64,000 bases of DNA from Siderastrea radians (taxonomy: Eukaryota > Cnidaria > Anthozoa > Scleractinia > Rhizangiidae). Both the position numbers and the translations under genes were made by a program. The number at the start of each line of letters is the position of its first letter. The first letter of the stretch is position 1. The notes beneath the pieces are model-generated. The model was not told where the DNA came from. It saw nothing but the letters and a program-made list of their open reading frames with translations, and made no database searches. The DNA lies in NCBI GenBank assembly GCA_964017195.1, contig OZ024894.1:4490347-4554346 (forward strand), in the 5' to 3' direction. This document shows positions 22,201 through 35,335 of this stretch, in pieces.

Positions 22201-22800
22201 TATTCAAGTGCAACTGATCTGTTTATTCACGAGTATGATTGTAGACCAAATTGGACGACACGATGACCCGTTACCAACTAATAACATCTATAACAAAGTT
22301 CCAGGAGGAAAATCGTTCCGAAGAAAGAAAAAACATTTGTATTTGCAACACACTTGAAAAATAGAACTTGTTCAAGCGCAACTGACCCCTTACAATCCGT
22401 GCGCTTGCGCGTACTATCCAGTTACACCGGTCAATTGGACTCCACTGATCCTGTTACCATTCTGAGTAATGCGAACAATGTGAAAGGGAATTTCACATTG
22501 GAAAGCAACTTTTGTGTCTCGAAAGCAGTGAAGTATTTTTGAATCAAATTTCACGGGGTGGGCGCAAATTTTGCTTTCAAAAGCGTTTCCTAGTTTAACC
22601 TGCTTAGAAGAAGTGATGTTTCCACAACAATGTTTCCAAAATTAGTCAGGCCAGAACACTTTCGAAGGTGGTGAATGATCGTAGCTCAAAACAAATTAAT
22701 TTACAACTGGTCACTCAATATATTTAATTTCTAACCTTGGAACTCGATTTTTCCATAGCCTGTTCCACGCGTTTAGATAATGCCACGCGAAGTCTCTTCT
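22201..22800. other. Non-coding repeat-derived DNA
   Basis: It includes the left arm of a hairpin, CCTGTTCCACGCGTTTAGA at about 22,760, paired with TCTAAACGCCTGGAACAGG at about 22,846. No gene. Confidence 0.4.
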
Positions 22801-24748
22801 CGTTTTTTTCCCTCTGCTCTCAATATTTTTCTTTCGTGCACTGTCTAAACGCCTGGAACAGGATATAAATATTGCTAATATTGCTGCTTCCTTATACGTG
22901 TGAAACGAGAAGAAATATGCTTCGACATTTTAATGTTACCATAAAATTCCGAAAGTAACCGCCTCAATTGCTATCGGATTTGTAGCCATTACTTTCAGAT
23001 GGTTAGGAACGTTTGTGCATGTACTTCAAGATTAGGACTCATCTTAACATAGGAGGATAAGGAAGTTAGTTTCTAGTGAAACTGTGGTGGCTGCGTCGGT
23101 GAGGAAGTGGAACACAAAAAATTGGATTTATCAGCTGAGTTGATGAGGTAAATTGGCGACCGTAGAGAGATTAAAAGCTGACAATTCGAGAGTTAGCCCT
23201 TGGCCAGAGCGAACCAAGAAATTGTGGTTTGCGCTTGGTTTATATGGAGAACGGTGGAGCTACGTTATTGGTAGGAACACGACAGCGTAAAAACAAAACA
23301 AAACAAAAACAGAAAAAAAAAACAATGGATTAGTTGAATGAAAAGCGTTCGTTGATACCGTGGGATAAGTGTGCCGATTTGAAAAATGAATGTTTGTTCT
23401 AGATTTTTCAGTGCTACCCTAATGTAGGGAAAGGTCGCAGACCGCCACGTGATGGCTAGAGTAAACAGGGATATTGAAATGTAGGGCGACTGGTTTGGAT
23501 CCCTGTCATTTCATTCGCCGTCTCGTAGGTGTTCCTGGAAATGGTCTCCTAGTTTCAGGGAGGGGTTCCGAGATCCAAATTTATGCCTTTAATTTAGTCA
23601 ATGCGCACCCTGGTTAACAGAAGAGTGAGAAAATCAGCGTTGCTTTCGAGGGGCCATTACCTTCGGGATTTTATGGTATTTCTAAATCAAAAGTAAAACA
23701 AAAAACAAACAAAAACACTTCGAAAGTTTGCTTCACAGTCAACTCTCATCGGGACAGCAGCGCGTCCCATGCCTCGTTTTTTTCCCTCTGCTCTCAATAT
23801 TTTTCTTTCGTGCACTGTCTAAACGCCTGGAACAGGATATAAATATTGCTAATATTGCTGCTTCCTTATACGTGTGAAACGAGAAGAAATATGCTTCGAC
23901 ATTTTAATGTTACCATAAAATTCCGAAAGTAACCGCCTCAATTGCTATCGGATTTGTAGCCATTACTTTCAGATGGTTAGGAACGTTTGTGCATGTACTT
24001 CAAGATTAGGACTCATCTTAACATAGGAGGATAAGGAAGTTAGTTTCTAGTGAAACTGTGGTGGCTGCGTCGGTGAGGAAGTGGAACACAAAAAATTGGA
24101 TTTATCAGCTGAGTTGATGAGGTAAATTGGCGACCGTAGAGAGATTAAAAGCTGACAATTCGAGAGTTAGCCCTTGGCCAGAGCGAACCAAGAAATTGTG
24201 GTTTGCGCTTGGTTTATATGGAGAACGGTGGAGCTACGTTATTGGTAGGAACACGACAGCGTAAAAACAAAACAAAACAAAAACAGAAAAAAAAAACAAT
24301 GGATTAGTTGAATGAAAAGCGTTCGTTGATACCGTGGGATAAGTGTGCCGATTTGAAAAATGAATGTTTGTTCTAGATTTTTCAGTGCTACCCTAATGTA
24401 GGGAAAGGTCGCAGACCGCCACGTGATGGCTAGAGTAAACAGGGATATTGAAATGTAGGGCGACTGGTTTGGATCCCTGTCATTTCATTCGCCGTCTCGT
24501 AGGTGTTCCTGGAAATGGTCTCCTAGTTTCAGGGAGGGGTTCCGAGATCCAAATTTATGCCTTTAATTTAGTCAATGCGCACCCTGGTTAACAGAAGAGT
24601 GAGAAAATCAGCGTTGCTTTCGAGGGGCCATTACCTTCGGGATTTTATGGTATTTCTAAATCAAAAGTAAAACAAAAAACAAACAAAAACACTTCGAAAG
24701 TTTGCTTCACAGTCAACTCTCATCGGGACAGCAGCGCGTCCCATGCCT
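22801..24748. repeat. Two-copy 974-bp tandem duplication
   Basis: Copies 22801-23774 and 23775-24748 appear essentially identical on inspection, meeting at a CTCG microhomology. Each contains A-rich runs and a fragment related to the repeat at 8740-8940. The high identity points to a recent duplication or an assembly artefact. Confidence 0.9.
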
Positions 24749-26285
24749 CGTTTAGAGACCGGTTTCCATCTCATTTCCAAGACATTCAGTTACAGTAAAA
24801 TTACTAAAGGATGACACGAATCAACATATACAGTACAGTATTAAAGAGAGAGTTGACTGTACAGCAAGGGACTAAAGTTTGCTATCACTCTTGTGCTCAC
24901 AATTTTGTACGTGCTAAAACAAATTCGTATGATTAAACAGGAATGGTTTTGAAATTCCCAGAAGTGCTATGTCCGTTACCTCCTGTGCAGTTGCGTGATT
25001 TCCTGAGGACATTGCCTCGAAGAGCTCTCTTGCGAAATCCATGGGAGAGTCCAAAGTCCACTCATACAAAGAGAGTTCACTCGCTTTCCAAGTTTGTGGA
25101 CAACTCTACATCGCATTTAAATACTAGTATTTCAATACAGGTTTTCTACCGTACTTGTGGTCTCAAAAGGTGGTCTCAAAAGGAGTCTATAAGCTTACGC
25201 GCATGCGTAAATTTACCAATCGTTCTTCGCTTTTTTTTCTCTCCGTTTTAACATCCAACGAATCCATACTCTACACAGATACTCCGGATCAATGAATTCG
25301 GCCTTTTGAAATTTGAGCGTTTTCGGATATGAACCCGCAAAGATTCGAAAAAAAGTATCTCTGACAAGCGGTTTTCCGTGCAAATTTACTCCTCCGCCAT
25401 TTTGTGTCTGGTCTCACGTCTTGCATGCAAGTGCATATGGAAAATCAGGTAAGATGTACTTTCTGTTTATTAGTACATTAGCCTACAAGCACAGACAAAA
25501 TCCCTTAGTAGTCAGGACAGATTCTTCTTTGGCATGGGTTCATTTTGAGCGCAAATAGCCATTGTTTACTTAACCTTAACGTAGCGTGCTTGTTGATAAA
25601 CCGTTTGTAATCAATTCTAAGGCAATGCCAGAGAAATTTGTTTCTCCTGGTTATGTGTGAAAACCAGTCTTGTGTGACTCCATCATGCCTCGTTGTAGCA
25701 AATAATCGATTTTTCGGAATTTTCGTTTTTTGGTAGTAAAGAACCCATATTAGTGCATGAGCCAGAGGGGGTGAATGGTACCACTTGGGGGGACAAAGAG
25801 TGACATACATTTTTGGAAAGCTCTTTACCCTTAGTAAAAGAATATATGTGATAGCATTTGCCAAAGTGTCATCTTCCACGATTTTTCAAGGGGGTGGGGT
25901 GAGTAAAATTTTTGGTCCTATCCTGCACTTCCAGTTAATCATAAACTTCTACTGGCCTACCCATCTAGGGTGTGGGGATTTATCTGCTGCAAAATAAGAA
26001 CAAAAACAACTCTTTTTTTCTTTGAAATCTTATAATGATAATTTTTATGCACTGAAAAGGTTTTAATGAGCCTTCAGTGCGAGCCGCTGACCACTTTGAC
26101 TCGTGTCACAGCCACAAGTGGAGTTGTTTCACGTGAGCTGAGGTTTCTCATGAAGAAACCGTAAAAAATGCATAACTGACCCTTTAGACGATGGAAGTGT
26201 GTAATGAAGAGGTTCAGGTTAGACTTTTTTAATTGAAATATCAGGCAATTATTAAGTTAGGTAGAGGGTTAAAGAAAAGCCTCTT
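24749..26285. other. Non-coding stretch
   Basis: No gene is recognised. At about 25,750-25,810 the minus strand carries a short fragment (CPPKWYHSPPLAHAL when translated) resembling 30,760-30,830, so both are copies of one dispersed repeat. Confidence 0.4.
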
Positions 26286-29200
26286 TTGGAAAAGGAACTT
26301 GAAAGACACAAGCTTGCAACCACAGATATTACAAATGTCACTGACAAGTGTTCTGCTCACATTACGGATATGAAGTATACCAAAGCATACCACCTCATGG
26401 CCAATTCATCAAGAATAACGATGTTGATCAACTCTTTCAGCCAAGATCTCATTTATGCAACATCTGTGGCCAAAGCCAACCTTCTAAACACATTCTGTTG
26501 TCGTATGGGGTAAAAACTCTGACTGAAAATGTAGAATTAATACAAATGCTGAATAGACTTGGACATGGTGTGTCCTATTCTCAGCTCGAAAATAATGACA
26601 CAGCTTTGTGCCTACAGAAGATGGCAGCAAACTTAAATCAGAAGCTGGTTCTTCCAGGGACTATTTAACCTAACGTGTTCCCCGACCTGGCGCGGGATAA
26701 CATCGACAGGTTAGAGAAGACACTCACAGGAAAGGGAACCACTCAACGTGTTAATGGAACTGCTGTCTGACTCAAGACATACGGACCACAACCCCCCAGT
26801 ATACAGCCTCCAGTGATCAGCAAACGAAAGCAGAGGACCATCACGCAGGAAGTTCAGCCTCTCGCCGCATCCATCTTAGGAGACAGGGTAGGACCACAGC
26901 CCCTCAGAACAGCTACGATTGATTATGGTGGCCAGGAACAGATTTCTAGAAGAAAGGACCTACTTTGGCTTATTGCAAGACTGGTTAAAGGAGACAATCA
27001 GCAGATCCCAAGCTGGACAGGTTTTAACATCAAGTTTCATAGGCATGAACCGGTTATGCAAGATGGTGTTGGATATCTTCCTAAAATAAATGCTCCTGTG
27101 ACTCAGCTATCCACAGCCAATTAGATCTTGCGTCAGTCAGAGGGTATCAGGAAGATTTTAAATCTACCTGAGATTGTGGTTGTCATGGACCAGCACTTTA
27201 CGCCAAAGCTTGTGAGGTCACCTGGAAGCACAAAGATCTCTACGCTGAAGATCTTCTTAGGCTGGGGACTTTTCATACAATTTTTAACCTTCTATCCATA
27301 ATTGGCAAACTGTTTGAAGACGCTGGTTTGCACGATATCTGCACTGAAAATCAGGGATAATCGCAGAAGGTTCAGTCTCAGACGTCCTCGAAGGAGATGT
27401 ACAATCATGCACATCGAGTTCACAAGTGCATATACCAGGCCTTACTGCAAGAAGGTAACTGGTTGCTACATCTCTGTGCAGTTCATCATATGATCCCATG
27501 GTTCTTTGCATACGACAGGTTTAATTATGCAAGATATCTGGTGTACTACGCACAAATGGCGAACCTTCCAGTGGATCATCCTGATGTACGTACATTGGAA
27601 TTTTATGGAAGGTCATTTTTCTGTGCAGCTAGCCGGGGGGAGTCCGTTTAGAAGGATTCTCGTGGATCAGACCATAGACGTAACTTTCAACAAAGACACA
27701 AAGACGACAGGGATCGTAACAAGATTCATCTTGAAGACCGGTGCTGTAAATAGATTTTACCTTACGGCAGAGTACAGGTGTGCTTTTCTCGATCAGCTGA
27801 GGAGTTTAGTACAAGCAAAGTGACCTCAATTTCACCACGATGAGATGCCATCACCGAGAATCCTAAAGATGAAGAGCAAGTATTGGCAGTTGAAGCCCTC
27901 ACCGAGAGCTGGAATAATCCATTCGTAGGAAACCAAGACCTCAACAGCATCTCGACAGCGCAAGACGCTCCTGTAGATATGTCATATGACTTACTTCACA
28001 ACTATGGGATTTGAGAACAAAAATTCCAGCAATTCAAGGAGGAAAGGCTTCAAAGCTCCCCTCTTAAGAAGAAGTTTTACGATCCTGTGAAGTTAAAAAA
28101 ACTGAAGATGTTTACGTCACTCAGTAAAAAGAAAACAGTCTCGACTCAGCGAAGAACCGCGATACTCAAGGCCGACAGATCTCTTTTCGGGAGAATGATA
28201 ATTACGGGACAAAGACGGAAGATTGAAGTTAAGGACAAGCTGCAACATAGCTTTGGTCCTATGCCTTGGGCATTGTCGACAGCAGAGGATTTTCCTCGGA
28301 AGACCAACAAGGCGGCATTGGCTTCTTACCTGCGAAAGAATGTCCAGCTAGCAGAGGGGTCATCAAATAACTGAGCTACGATTTTTGATGGGATGGCTCT
28401 CGTACAGAAAGTGAGCTTCAAAAACACCCAGATCGCCTTTGGAAGCCTGGCATCTTCCTTGATGGGCATGGTCTTACTTGAAGGCTTAGATAGCAGCAGG
28501 ATCAACTTCGTTTCCTATAAGGAAAATCCCATTAAGAATACAGAAAGAAGCATGCGAGGGGAAGTGCCTGGAGTGTAAGTAGTAAACATAACCGCCCCAC
28601 AGCTGATTAAGCAACAGAAGACGTTCCTGAGCCAGGTGAAGAACAAAACAAGCTTGGTAAGGTTTCTGGTCGAGGAATGGCAAACTGAGCAGTACGTCAA
28701 GAGAATTCAGCGAAAATAGAAAAGAGCTGTATGTCACGTGTGAGGAGAAATGCTGAAGGATTTCTGGAGACAGAACAGTGGAAGTGCCGGAGTTATGTAG
28801 CTGCCAAGAGGAGGCTGTCACTCGTCTACTGCTACGTGCAAGATGGTTATGACGCAGTGGTGGTCAGGTCAGAAGATACCGATGTGTTTGTGCTGCATCT
28901 GGCCTTTTCCAGTTCCATTGGTGCCAGTTTGTTCCAGAAATGCGGTACTCAGACACGCACAAGGTTGATTGACATTAGTAAATTGGTTGCTACTATCGGG
29001 GAAGATGTTTGTCAGGCTCTCGTTAGTTATCATTCCCTCACCTGATGTGACACAGTTGGTGCTTTTGCTGGTAAAGGCAAACTCATCGCCCTAAAGATTG
29101 TCAAGTCAGACAATGATGCGAAACAAGAATTCACTGAACTGAGTCAATCCTGGGACCTTTCGGACGACCTTTTCCGGGGCATCGAGAAGGTAACCTGCTC

Positions 29201-29660
29201 TTTCTACTCATCTGGGGCAAATGCAAGTGACGTGAATGATCATTGATACAATCATTTCTTTGCGAAGAATGGAGAGATTGAGTCGCACCAGTTACCACCT
29301 TGCAAAGTCAGCCTTCAAAGGACACCATGCGGGCAAACTTTCAAGCGTGTATTTGGAGGCGCAGTCTGCAGTGTAGCCCATCAATCCTCGACCCAGTTGG
29401 ATTCAGATGGAACATGGGAAGCTCAGCGGAAGAAGAATCAAGCCTGCCAATTGTCTGGATGGATTGAAAGCCTGCTCCCGAGGCAGTGCTGGAGCTTCTT
29501 GCATGCAGATGTCCCAGATCGTGCAGGCTTTCAGACTGCGTTTGCATGGCGAACGCCCTAACATGTACACAGACGTGTGTTGACTGCAGGACCCAAGCCG
29601 CACAGGAGGATGTGGAAGTCATTGTTGATGGAGATAGCGAAGAGGAGGATGAAGGAGGTT
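26286..29660 (+). pseudogene. Decayed large repeat-type ORF
   Basis: Successive plus-strand fragments in changing frames form one degraded protein. An N-terminal zinc-finger-like piece (CNICGQSQPSKH, about 26,436) is followed by GHGVSYSQLEN (about 26,570), KDLLWLIARL (about 26,955), a FAYDRFNYARY-type block (about 27,500-27,560), PFRRILVDQTIDVTFNKDT (about 27,640-27,700), a lysine-rich piece (28,087-28,374), and VVVRSEDTDVFVLHLAF with KCGTQTRTRLIDISK (28,850-28,990). At least a dozen frameshifts or stops break it. The acidic D-T-D pattern hints at a PIN/XPG-like nuclease fold. I believe relatives are multicopy uncharacterised ORFs in cnidarian genomes, but I could not check this. Non-functional. 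Confidence 0.6.
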
Positions 29661-31489
29661 ACTGAGAAATCCGCTTATATACCTGATACTCCATTTTTAT
29701 TGAAGAAGTGAAACACAGTTGACTAGCAGTTCTTCCATTTGAATACCTCTGAACTTAGAGTGAGACTAGAGAACTCTGTCACATGAAGATTAATGGATAC
29801 TCAAGAACACAAATACGGTGTGAAAGCATGTTTTACTGTGCTAAAATCAAGTCCAGAATAGAGTAGTTTTCAATTGACTGTCGAAAGTAATTTGCATTTG
29901 CTTTGGTTTTGCCTTACTTTGCTCTGCGTATTTTTGGTAAAAAAAAAAACAGCGCCACTTTCTCAACGAATCAAAAGTGAAACCAAACCAATCCCGACAT
30001 GCTCGCAATCGTTTCGTGCTTGGCATCGGTTACATGTATTTGCTTGTCCTTCTGATTGGTTCATTGTGTTGTTGGAAAAGACGTGACAGTAACTTCTTGA
30101 CTGACTCAAAGGAAAGTATTAAAAAGAAACTTCACATTTCATGATGAAACTTAGTCCTATTTCCATTTTTCAGAGCAATTCAAATTAGCAGGAGTAGACG
30201 TGATTTATGCAATCCAACTAAATAGCAAAATTTGACCTATTGGCGGCGATAGGCCACTTTGTTTAGTTCGAATGAAATCTAGGGGACTGGGTACTAGTTA
30301 TCAAGGATGCCAAAAAGTGAAATTTTCTTGTCACAGTAGACATTTTTTCGGCTTTAAAGTATTGTGATAATGATCTCTAGCAAGTAGGAAAAGATTAAAA
30401 CATAAAACAGTGTAATATTATCGAATAAGAAAGCACTAGAAAGAAAAGAATGCGTTGTCGACTATTAAAGCTCACGTGACCAGTCATGTGATTACATCCT
30501 GTCCAAAAGTATTGATTAAAATGGCGTACTAGTTGACTGGGCTTCATTTTTGACTTGTTTATTAAGTCGTTTCCCCAGTTCCGTACAATAAAGTAAGTAA
30601 ATTATGTTGGGAATGCTATGTATAATTCTCACTTTGGAAAATGGCCCAAGGAGGGAGGGGTAAGAAAAGGTGTCATTTTCCCCCTGAAGGTGACATAATT
30701 GGCAATGCTATCACCCAAAAATGTAAACTAGGGATGTTGACCTACATCACCATGGACATTAGCCTTTGTCCCTCTGAGTGGTACCAATCGGCCAAATTTC
30801 GGGTCCTGGCTCATGCACTATATGATCAGGGATCACAAATCTTATTTGAGATCTTTGAATCTCCTTGCAGAAATGAAACAACTAGCCTATAACTGTCGCA
30901 GAGTGCATCTTCCAGAGGATGTCCCTGATGGTAAGTAACCAGCTTTCTACTGAGTGTCATAAAACCAAAACAAAAGTAATCACTGACCAATCACAGCAGA
31001 CGCAAGCAACACAATAAACCAATCACAACTCAAAGCAATTACATGTAACATCATGGGTCAAGCACAGGGAATTGCTTGCAAGGAAGTCACGATTGGTTTT
31101 GGATTTACTTCTGTTTGGTTTAACCAATGACAGAGTGTAGTAAAGTAAAATTATATGGATTAAATGTATTTTCAACACAGATTGCTGGCTAGTGACCAAA
31201 TGATGAAAATCATCGATTGAATTAATCAATCAATTGATACCAGTCGCTGATGCGCCAAGGTGGCCAAGGGCATGTTAAAAACACGAAATGGCATGAGAGA
31301 GATGTGGCAAAATGGTAGAAATAATGATATGTGCCTAAGTTCAGAAGTTACTTTTTTTGGAAAATTGAAATGATTAAAAACAAAAAGTTACCGAAAAAAC
31401 CAACAGTGGTCAAGCACAATCATCAAACACAGAGCGTGATTCTCTTTTTTACAAAATAAAAGATCACCTTTTGGAGATGTGTGGATCAT
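29661..31489. other. Non-coding repeat-derived DNA
   Basis: An open frame of 83 codons at 30641 shares CPSEWYQSAKFRVLAHAL-type sequence with the fragment near 25,780 and so belongs to a dispersed repeat. No functional gene is evident. Confidence 0.4.
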
Positions 31490-31496
31490 CAATATA

Positions 31497-31653
31497 CATT
31501 CCAGATGGTTTCAGTTTAGATTTTTTGCAGCGACAAGACTTGGATTCGTCACATAATAGCGCTGGGGGTACATGTATATTACCCCCAGCGCTGTTATGTG
31601 ACGAATCCAAGTCTTGTCGCTGTAAAAAATCTGAACTGAAACCATCTGGAATG
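31497..31653. repeat. Near-perfect 157-bp palindrome
   Basis: CATTCCAGATGGTTTCAGTT...GCGACAAGACTTGGATTCGT...AGCGCTGGGGGTA meets its reverse complement across a 10-bp centre (CATGTATATT). It could extrude as a long hairpin; likely a foldback MITE. Confidence 0.88.
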
Positions 31654-32198
31654 CGTCCAGCCATAAGAATTCGCTGAGTGAAACAAACAAGCCAATTAAG
31701 GTTCTTCAACATTGACATATAGAATGAAATGATGATAAAATGGCAGTTAACTATCAGAGAAAAAAACATGTAGCAAATAATAAGGTGAAGGAATTCTCTT
31801 GTGATTTTGTTTAAGGGATACGGCCAATCAGTCAGGTTTACCTGTAGTGTGCAAACAATTCAAAAATGCTGTTCATGACATGTAAAGAAACCGAAACAAT
31901 TTGCCGCGCTGTATTTTTCATCAGTCAATTCTTCAAAATGTACACCAAAACACACTTTTATAAATTATTTTTATGTGATGGAATTATTGCAAAGATTTGG
32001 TTAAACGAAACACTTTCTATTTTGGTCCTGGGATTTTGCTTAAGGGGTAGCTTTGATAGCTTGACAGTATATTTCAAAATTTTGGCTCCGAAAAACCCTG
32101 CAGGAAACTCGCAAACAATAACTTACCACATGCCAACAATTTTAATGGCAAACCCCTGAAAACACATTAACACATAACTTGAGAGCAACATCAGAGCT
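31654..32198. other. Non-coding stretch
   Basis: Nothing recognisable; short frames only. Confidence 0.4.
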
Positions 32199-32600
32199 TT
32201 TAAAGGGGCAGGATCACGAGGATTTTGCTCGCGTTTCACCCCACTGAAAAGCCAATAGTCACATTAACATATATGAAAGCCTAAAATTATTGGTCATTTT
32301 CTTGTTCAGGCACCATACTAATTCAGTGAAGCTATTACTAAGTGTCTTTGGCCACGGATGGCCAAGATGGAAGTGGATTACAATTTGAAAACATCTGGCG
32401 AACGTTTTCAAATTCTGTGCTTGTATCTTACAAAAATCATCGAAAACTTATCATGGTTTGCTCTCCTTGCAAAAATTCACTTGATATCTCCCTCTTGATG
32501 TACCAGGAGCATTGTGTGTGAGTGAAGGCATTTAATCTCAATTTCAGCGAAGTTTTGACAAAACGCGAGGAAAATCCCCGTGACACTGCCCCTTTAAGTT
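32199..32600. mobile_element. MITE with AAAGGGGCAG termini
   Basis: The left end AAAGGGGCAGGATCACGAGG and right end CCCCGTGACACTGCCCCTTT are inverted relatives. Internal sequence (TGGTTTGCTCTCCTTG, CTTGATATCTCCCTCTTG) recurs in the right host flank at about 61,600-61,780, so the family is dispersed in the chromosome. Confidence 0.7.
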
Positions 32601-32825
32601 TGGAGTAATTTCACTTAAGCATGAACATATCCTTTCAATTTTGATGGTTTTAAGAACCATAAAAAGCTGATTTATTTTTTGCAGAAGATTGGAAAGACAA
32701 TTGCGTGATACTGACGACTGCAGTCTGCATTTTATCAGTGTTTTATACTGAACACTGTAAAAAAAGAAATGTGATCATGATGGACAAATTTTCAGTCGTT
32801 TGATTTCGCCATTTCATGTTTTAAG

Positions 32826-34969
32826 GTGGCTCCATACAGTTTCTCATCAGTTTCAACAGACAAATATACGTAACCTTTTTGATGATTTTCAGGACATTGA
32901 TTTACATTTCACTAGGGAAAAGCTACAAAAGCAACTAGCCTAGCCTTTATACTTTTCAAAAAAGTCACAATTTCTGGGCCTGGTCCGTTTCCATGGCAAC
33001 CACTGATATAGTTGTTTGGCTCGTTTTTTAAGCTTACCCAGTTTCTTCACGTCATTTCTTGGTTTTTACACGGTGAATTTTGGTTATTTTTGTTTTAAAG
33101 ATGTTGTCGTTTGAGAAGTCTCAGCTGGCAAAGCTGTGAGAAATTTTGTACATAAGTTTTGCCAGAATAGTAAATTTCCGTTTTCGACGATTAATGCAGA
33201 AGTGTATGTACAAAAATTACTCTTACTTTAATATGACTGAAAAACACAAAAATCCTACAAGTGTTCCAATTTTAAAAAAATTTCACCGAGTGGAACAGTC
33301 GCGCAATTAGCGTTTGAAAATGCCTCAAAACCCACCTTTTTTCTTCACGTTACCAAAATAAGAATTCTCCAAGTTACGGGGTTGCGCATGCTCATGATTC
33401 CTTTTGCGTGGACGAGCGTGGACAGCACGCCGGTAAGCGGTAGAAAAGCTTTTCTAGAGCTTTTCTTTCAAAAGAACAACATTTTTCTGGACAACTGCTT
33501 TCCTTTACTGTAAAGGATTCATGTGACCAAAAAATTCGCAAAAATAAAGAAAGAAACAAACAAAAAAGAAGAAAATTTATACCGATTTGCGATATAAAAA
33601 CTCGAACGAAGCCGCCACTTTATTGCCAGCAGCAAAAAATTTCCTTTAGTTTCCAGAACGCGGAATCATTAAACCACTTTCAGTTTCATTTTTACCATTA
33701 ACTGATTACAACCGTTCTTCAAGAAAAAATCTAAAGCGGTCATGTTTGCTCTTAGAACATCTTTTGGTATGCTACCCGAGAAAAGCAGGGAAGCTCGTTT
33801 ATTTTATGTTGTATAAAGCTCAATATTTTGTCTGCCGAGACCCGCGTTGTTTCTTAGCGGCTACTTGGGTGTTTGTTAACTGCATGAATAGCAAATAGTA
33901 TATAAATACGCTTTCAATTTATATTTAAAGGCAGACGTTGGATAAAAGGGAACAAAAATGTCGACAAGAAATTATATGTTTTGAAAAAGACCACATTATT
34001 TTTCTGCAAGGTTCAACAAGTCAACAGAACGCCTGCGAAACGCCGACTGTTTTGGAACCGGCTGTCAACTCGATACTCATCCTTTATTCGTTCACTGAAT
34101 GCCCATGAATGCCGTCATTCTAGGCATAATTTTTCGTAAAAATAAAAATTGTGTTTGAGCTGAGGTACAATTGAACTTTTTTCAATTTTCGGTTTTATTT
34201 TAGACCACCGAAGTTTTTGAAGTCGCACCTTGTCAGCACAAGTGAAACTTAGATCAAAAGCTACTGGTGACTGATAAATAGACACTGAAATATAAGTGTC
34301 CTTTTGAGTTTCAACTTCTCTCAAAATTCAATAACAACTGTTACCTCGTTACAAGTGTGTAATCTATTCATCGCTCACTAAAATTCACAAGTCAGCTGTA
34401 TTTTGCTGAAACCGTATGAGAACGGCCGTAGAGACAACTTACCCGACAAAAAAATACACGGCTTGTTAGAAAGGCAAAAACTAAAGCACTTTTCCAAAAA
34501 ATTACTTACACTTAGGCTCGATCCAACAAACTTAAGCTTCTCATCCCAGAGATTCTCGACAGCTGACCTGGACAGCACTGATATTTCAAGTTGAGAACGG
34601 AGAGAAGTTCTTCACGCATAATTCTTGAAGGCGCGTAATAATTCGTGCAACGTATTCAGTCCTCTCTGTGTTGCTTGAGCTTAAAGATCGCAATCAGTCC
34701 AGTCCTACAATCGTAGAACAATCGTAGGACTGCAACTGTCAGCTACAAAAGCGATTAAACTAAAGGCTTTTCATAATTTCACTGCTATGTGCTCGATAGG
34801 TTTTGAAAAGGTAAGCCATAAAGATGCCTCAATCAGACTTTGGAAAAGTTCGCCTGGGAGGTTGATTGGCACATGTCATCTGACTTGGACTGTCGCGCTC
34901 CTCGCGCGCGCGCTTGTGCCAATTTAGTTCCCATTCCTCGCTCGCTGAAAAACTATATGGAGCCACCTT
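32826..34969. mobile_element. TTAA-flanked 2.1-kb transposon remnant
   Basis: GGTGGCTCCATACAGTTT at the left and AAACTATATGGAGCCACC at the right are inverted termini, each bordered by TTAA. This fits a Kolobok/piggyBac-type target site. No transposase frame survives; the longest open frames inside are under 70 codons. Non-autonomous or decayed. Confidence 0.72.
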
Positions 34970-35044
34970 AAACACACCCGGTAGCCCACACGAGCTGGAT
35001 CTTAACCTGGTTTCTATAACATAAGGCAACTGAGAGTATTGCTA

Positions 35045-35335
35045 CTCCCCCCTGGATGGGATGCCCATCCATTTTAGGGTTACCCCCAGCAGTAATGTAT
35101 GTCGCAGGTACCCAATTGTATACACCTGGGCGGAGAGAGACAACGTGGGGTAAAAGTTTCCAGAGTTTCCACAGTTATTGTCCAGACAGCCACAAAACCT
35201 GTTATCACAGCTACTCGCCCCGAATGGGATGCTATTCCGTCACAGGGTTAATCCCCAGGAGTATGTTGCTGGTACCCATTTTATACACCTGGGTGGAGAG
35301 AGACAAAGTGTCACATAGATTCAGTTTACAATCTT
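35045..35335. repeat. Dispersed SINE-like repeat, two diverged copies
   Basis: Two related segments share GGGATGC...CCCAGCAGTA/CCCAGGAGTA...GGTACCCA...TATACACCTGGG(C/T)GGAGAGAGACAA. A reverse-orientation copy is at about 37,540-37,625. Confidence 0.65.
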
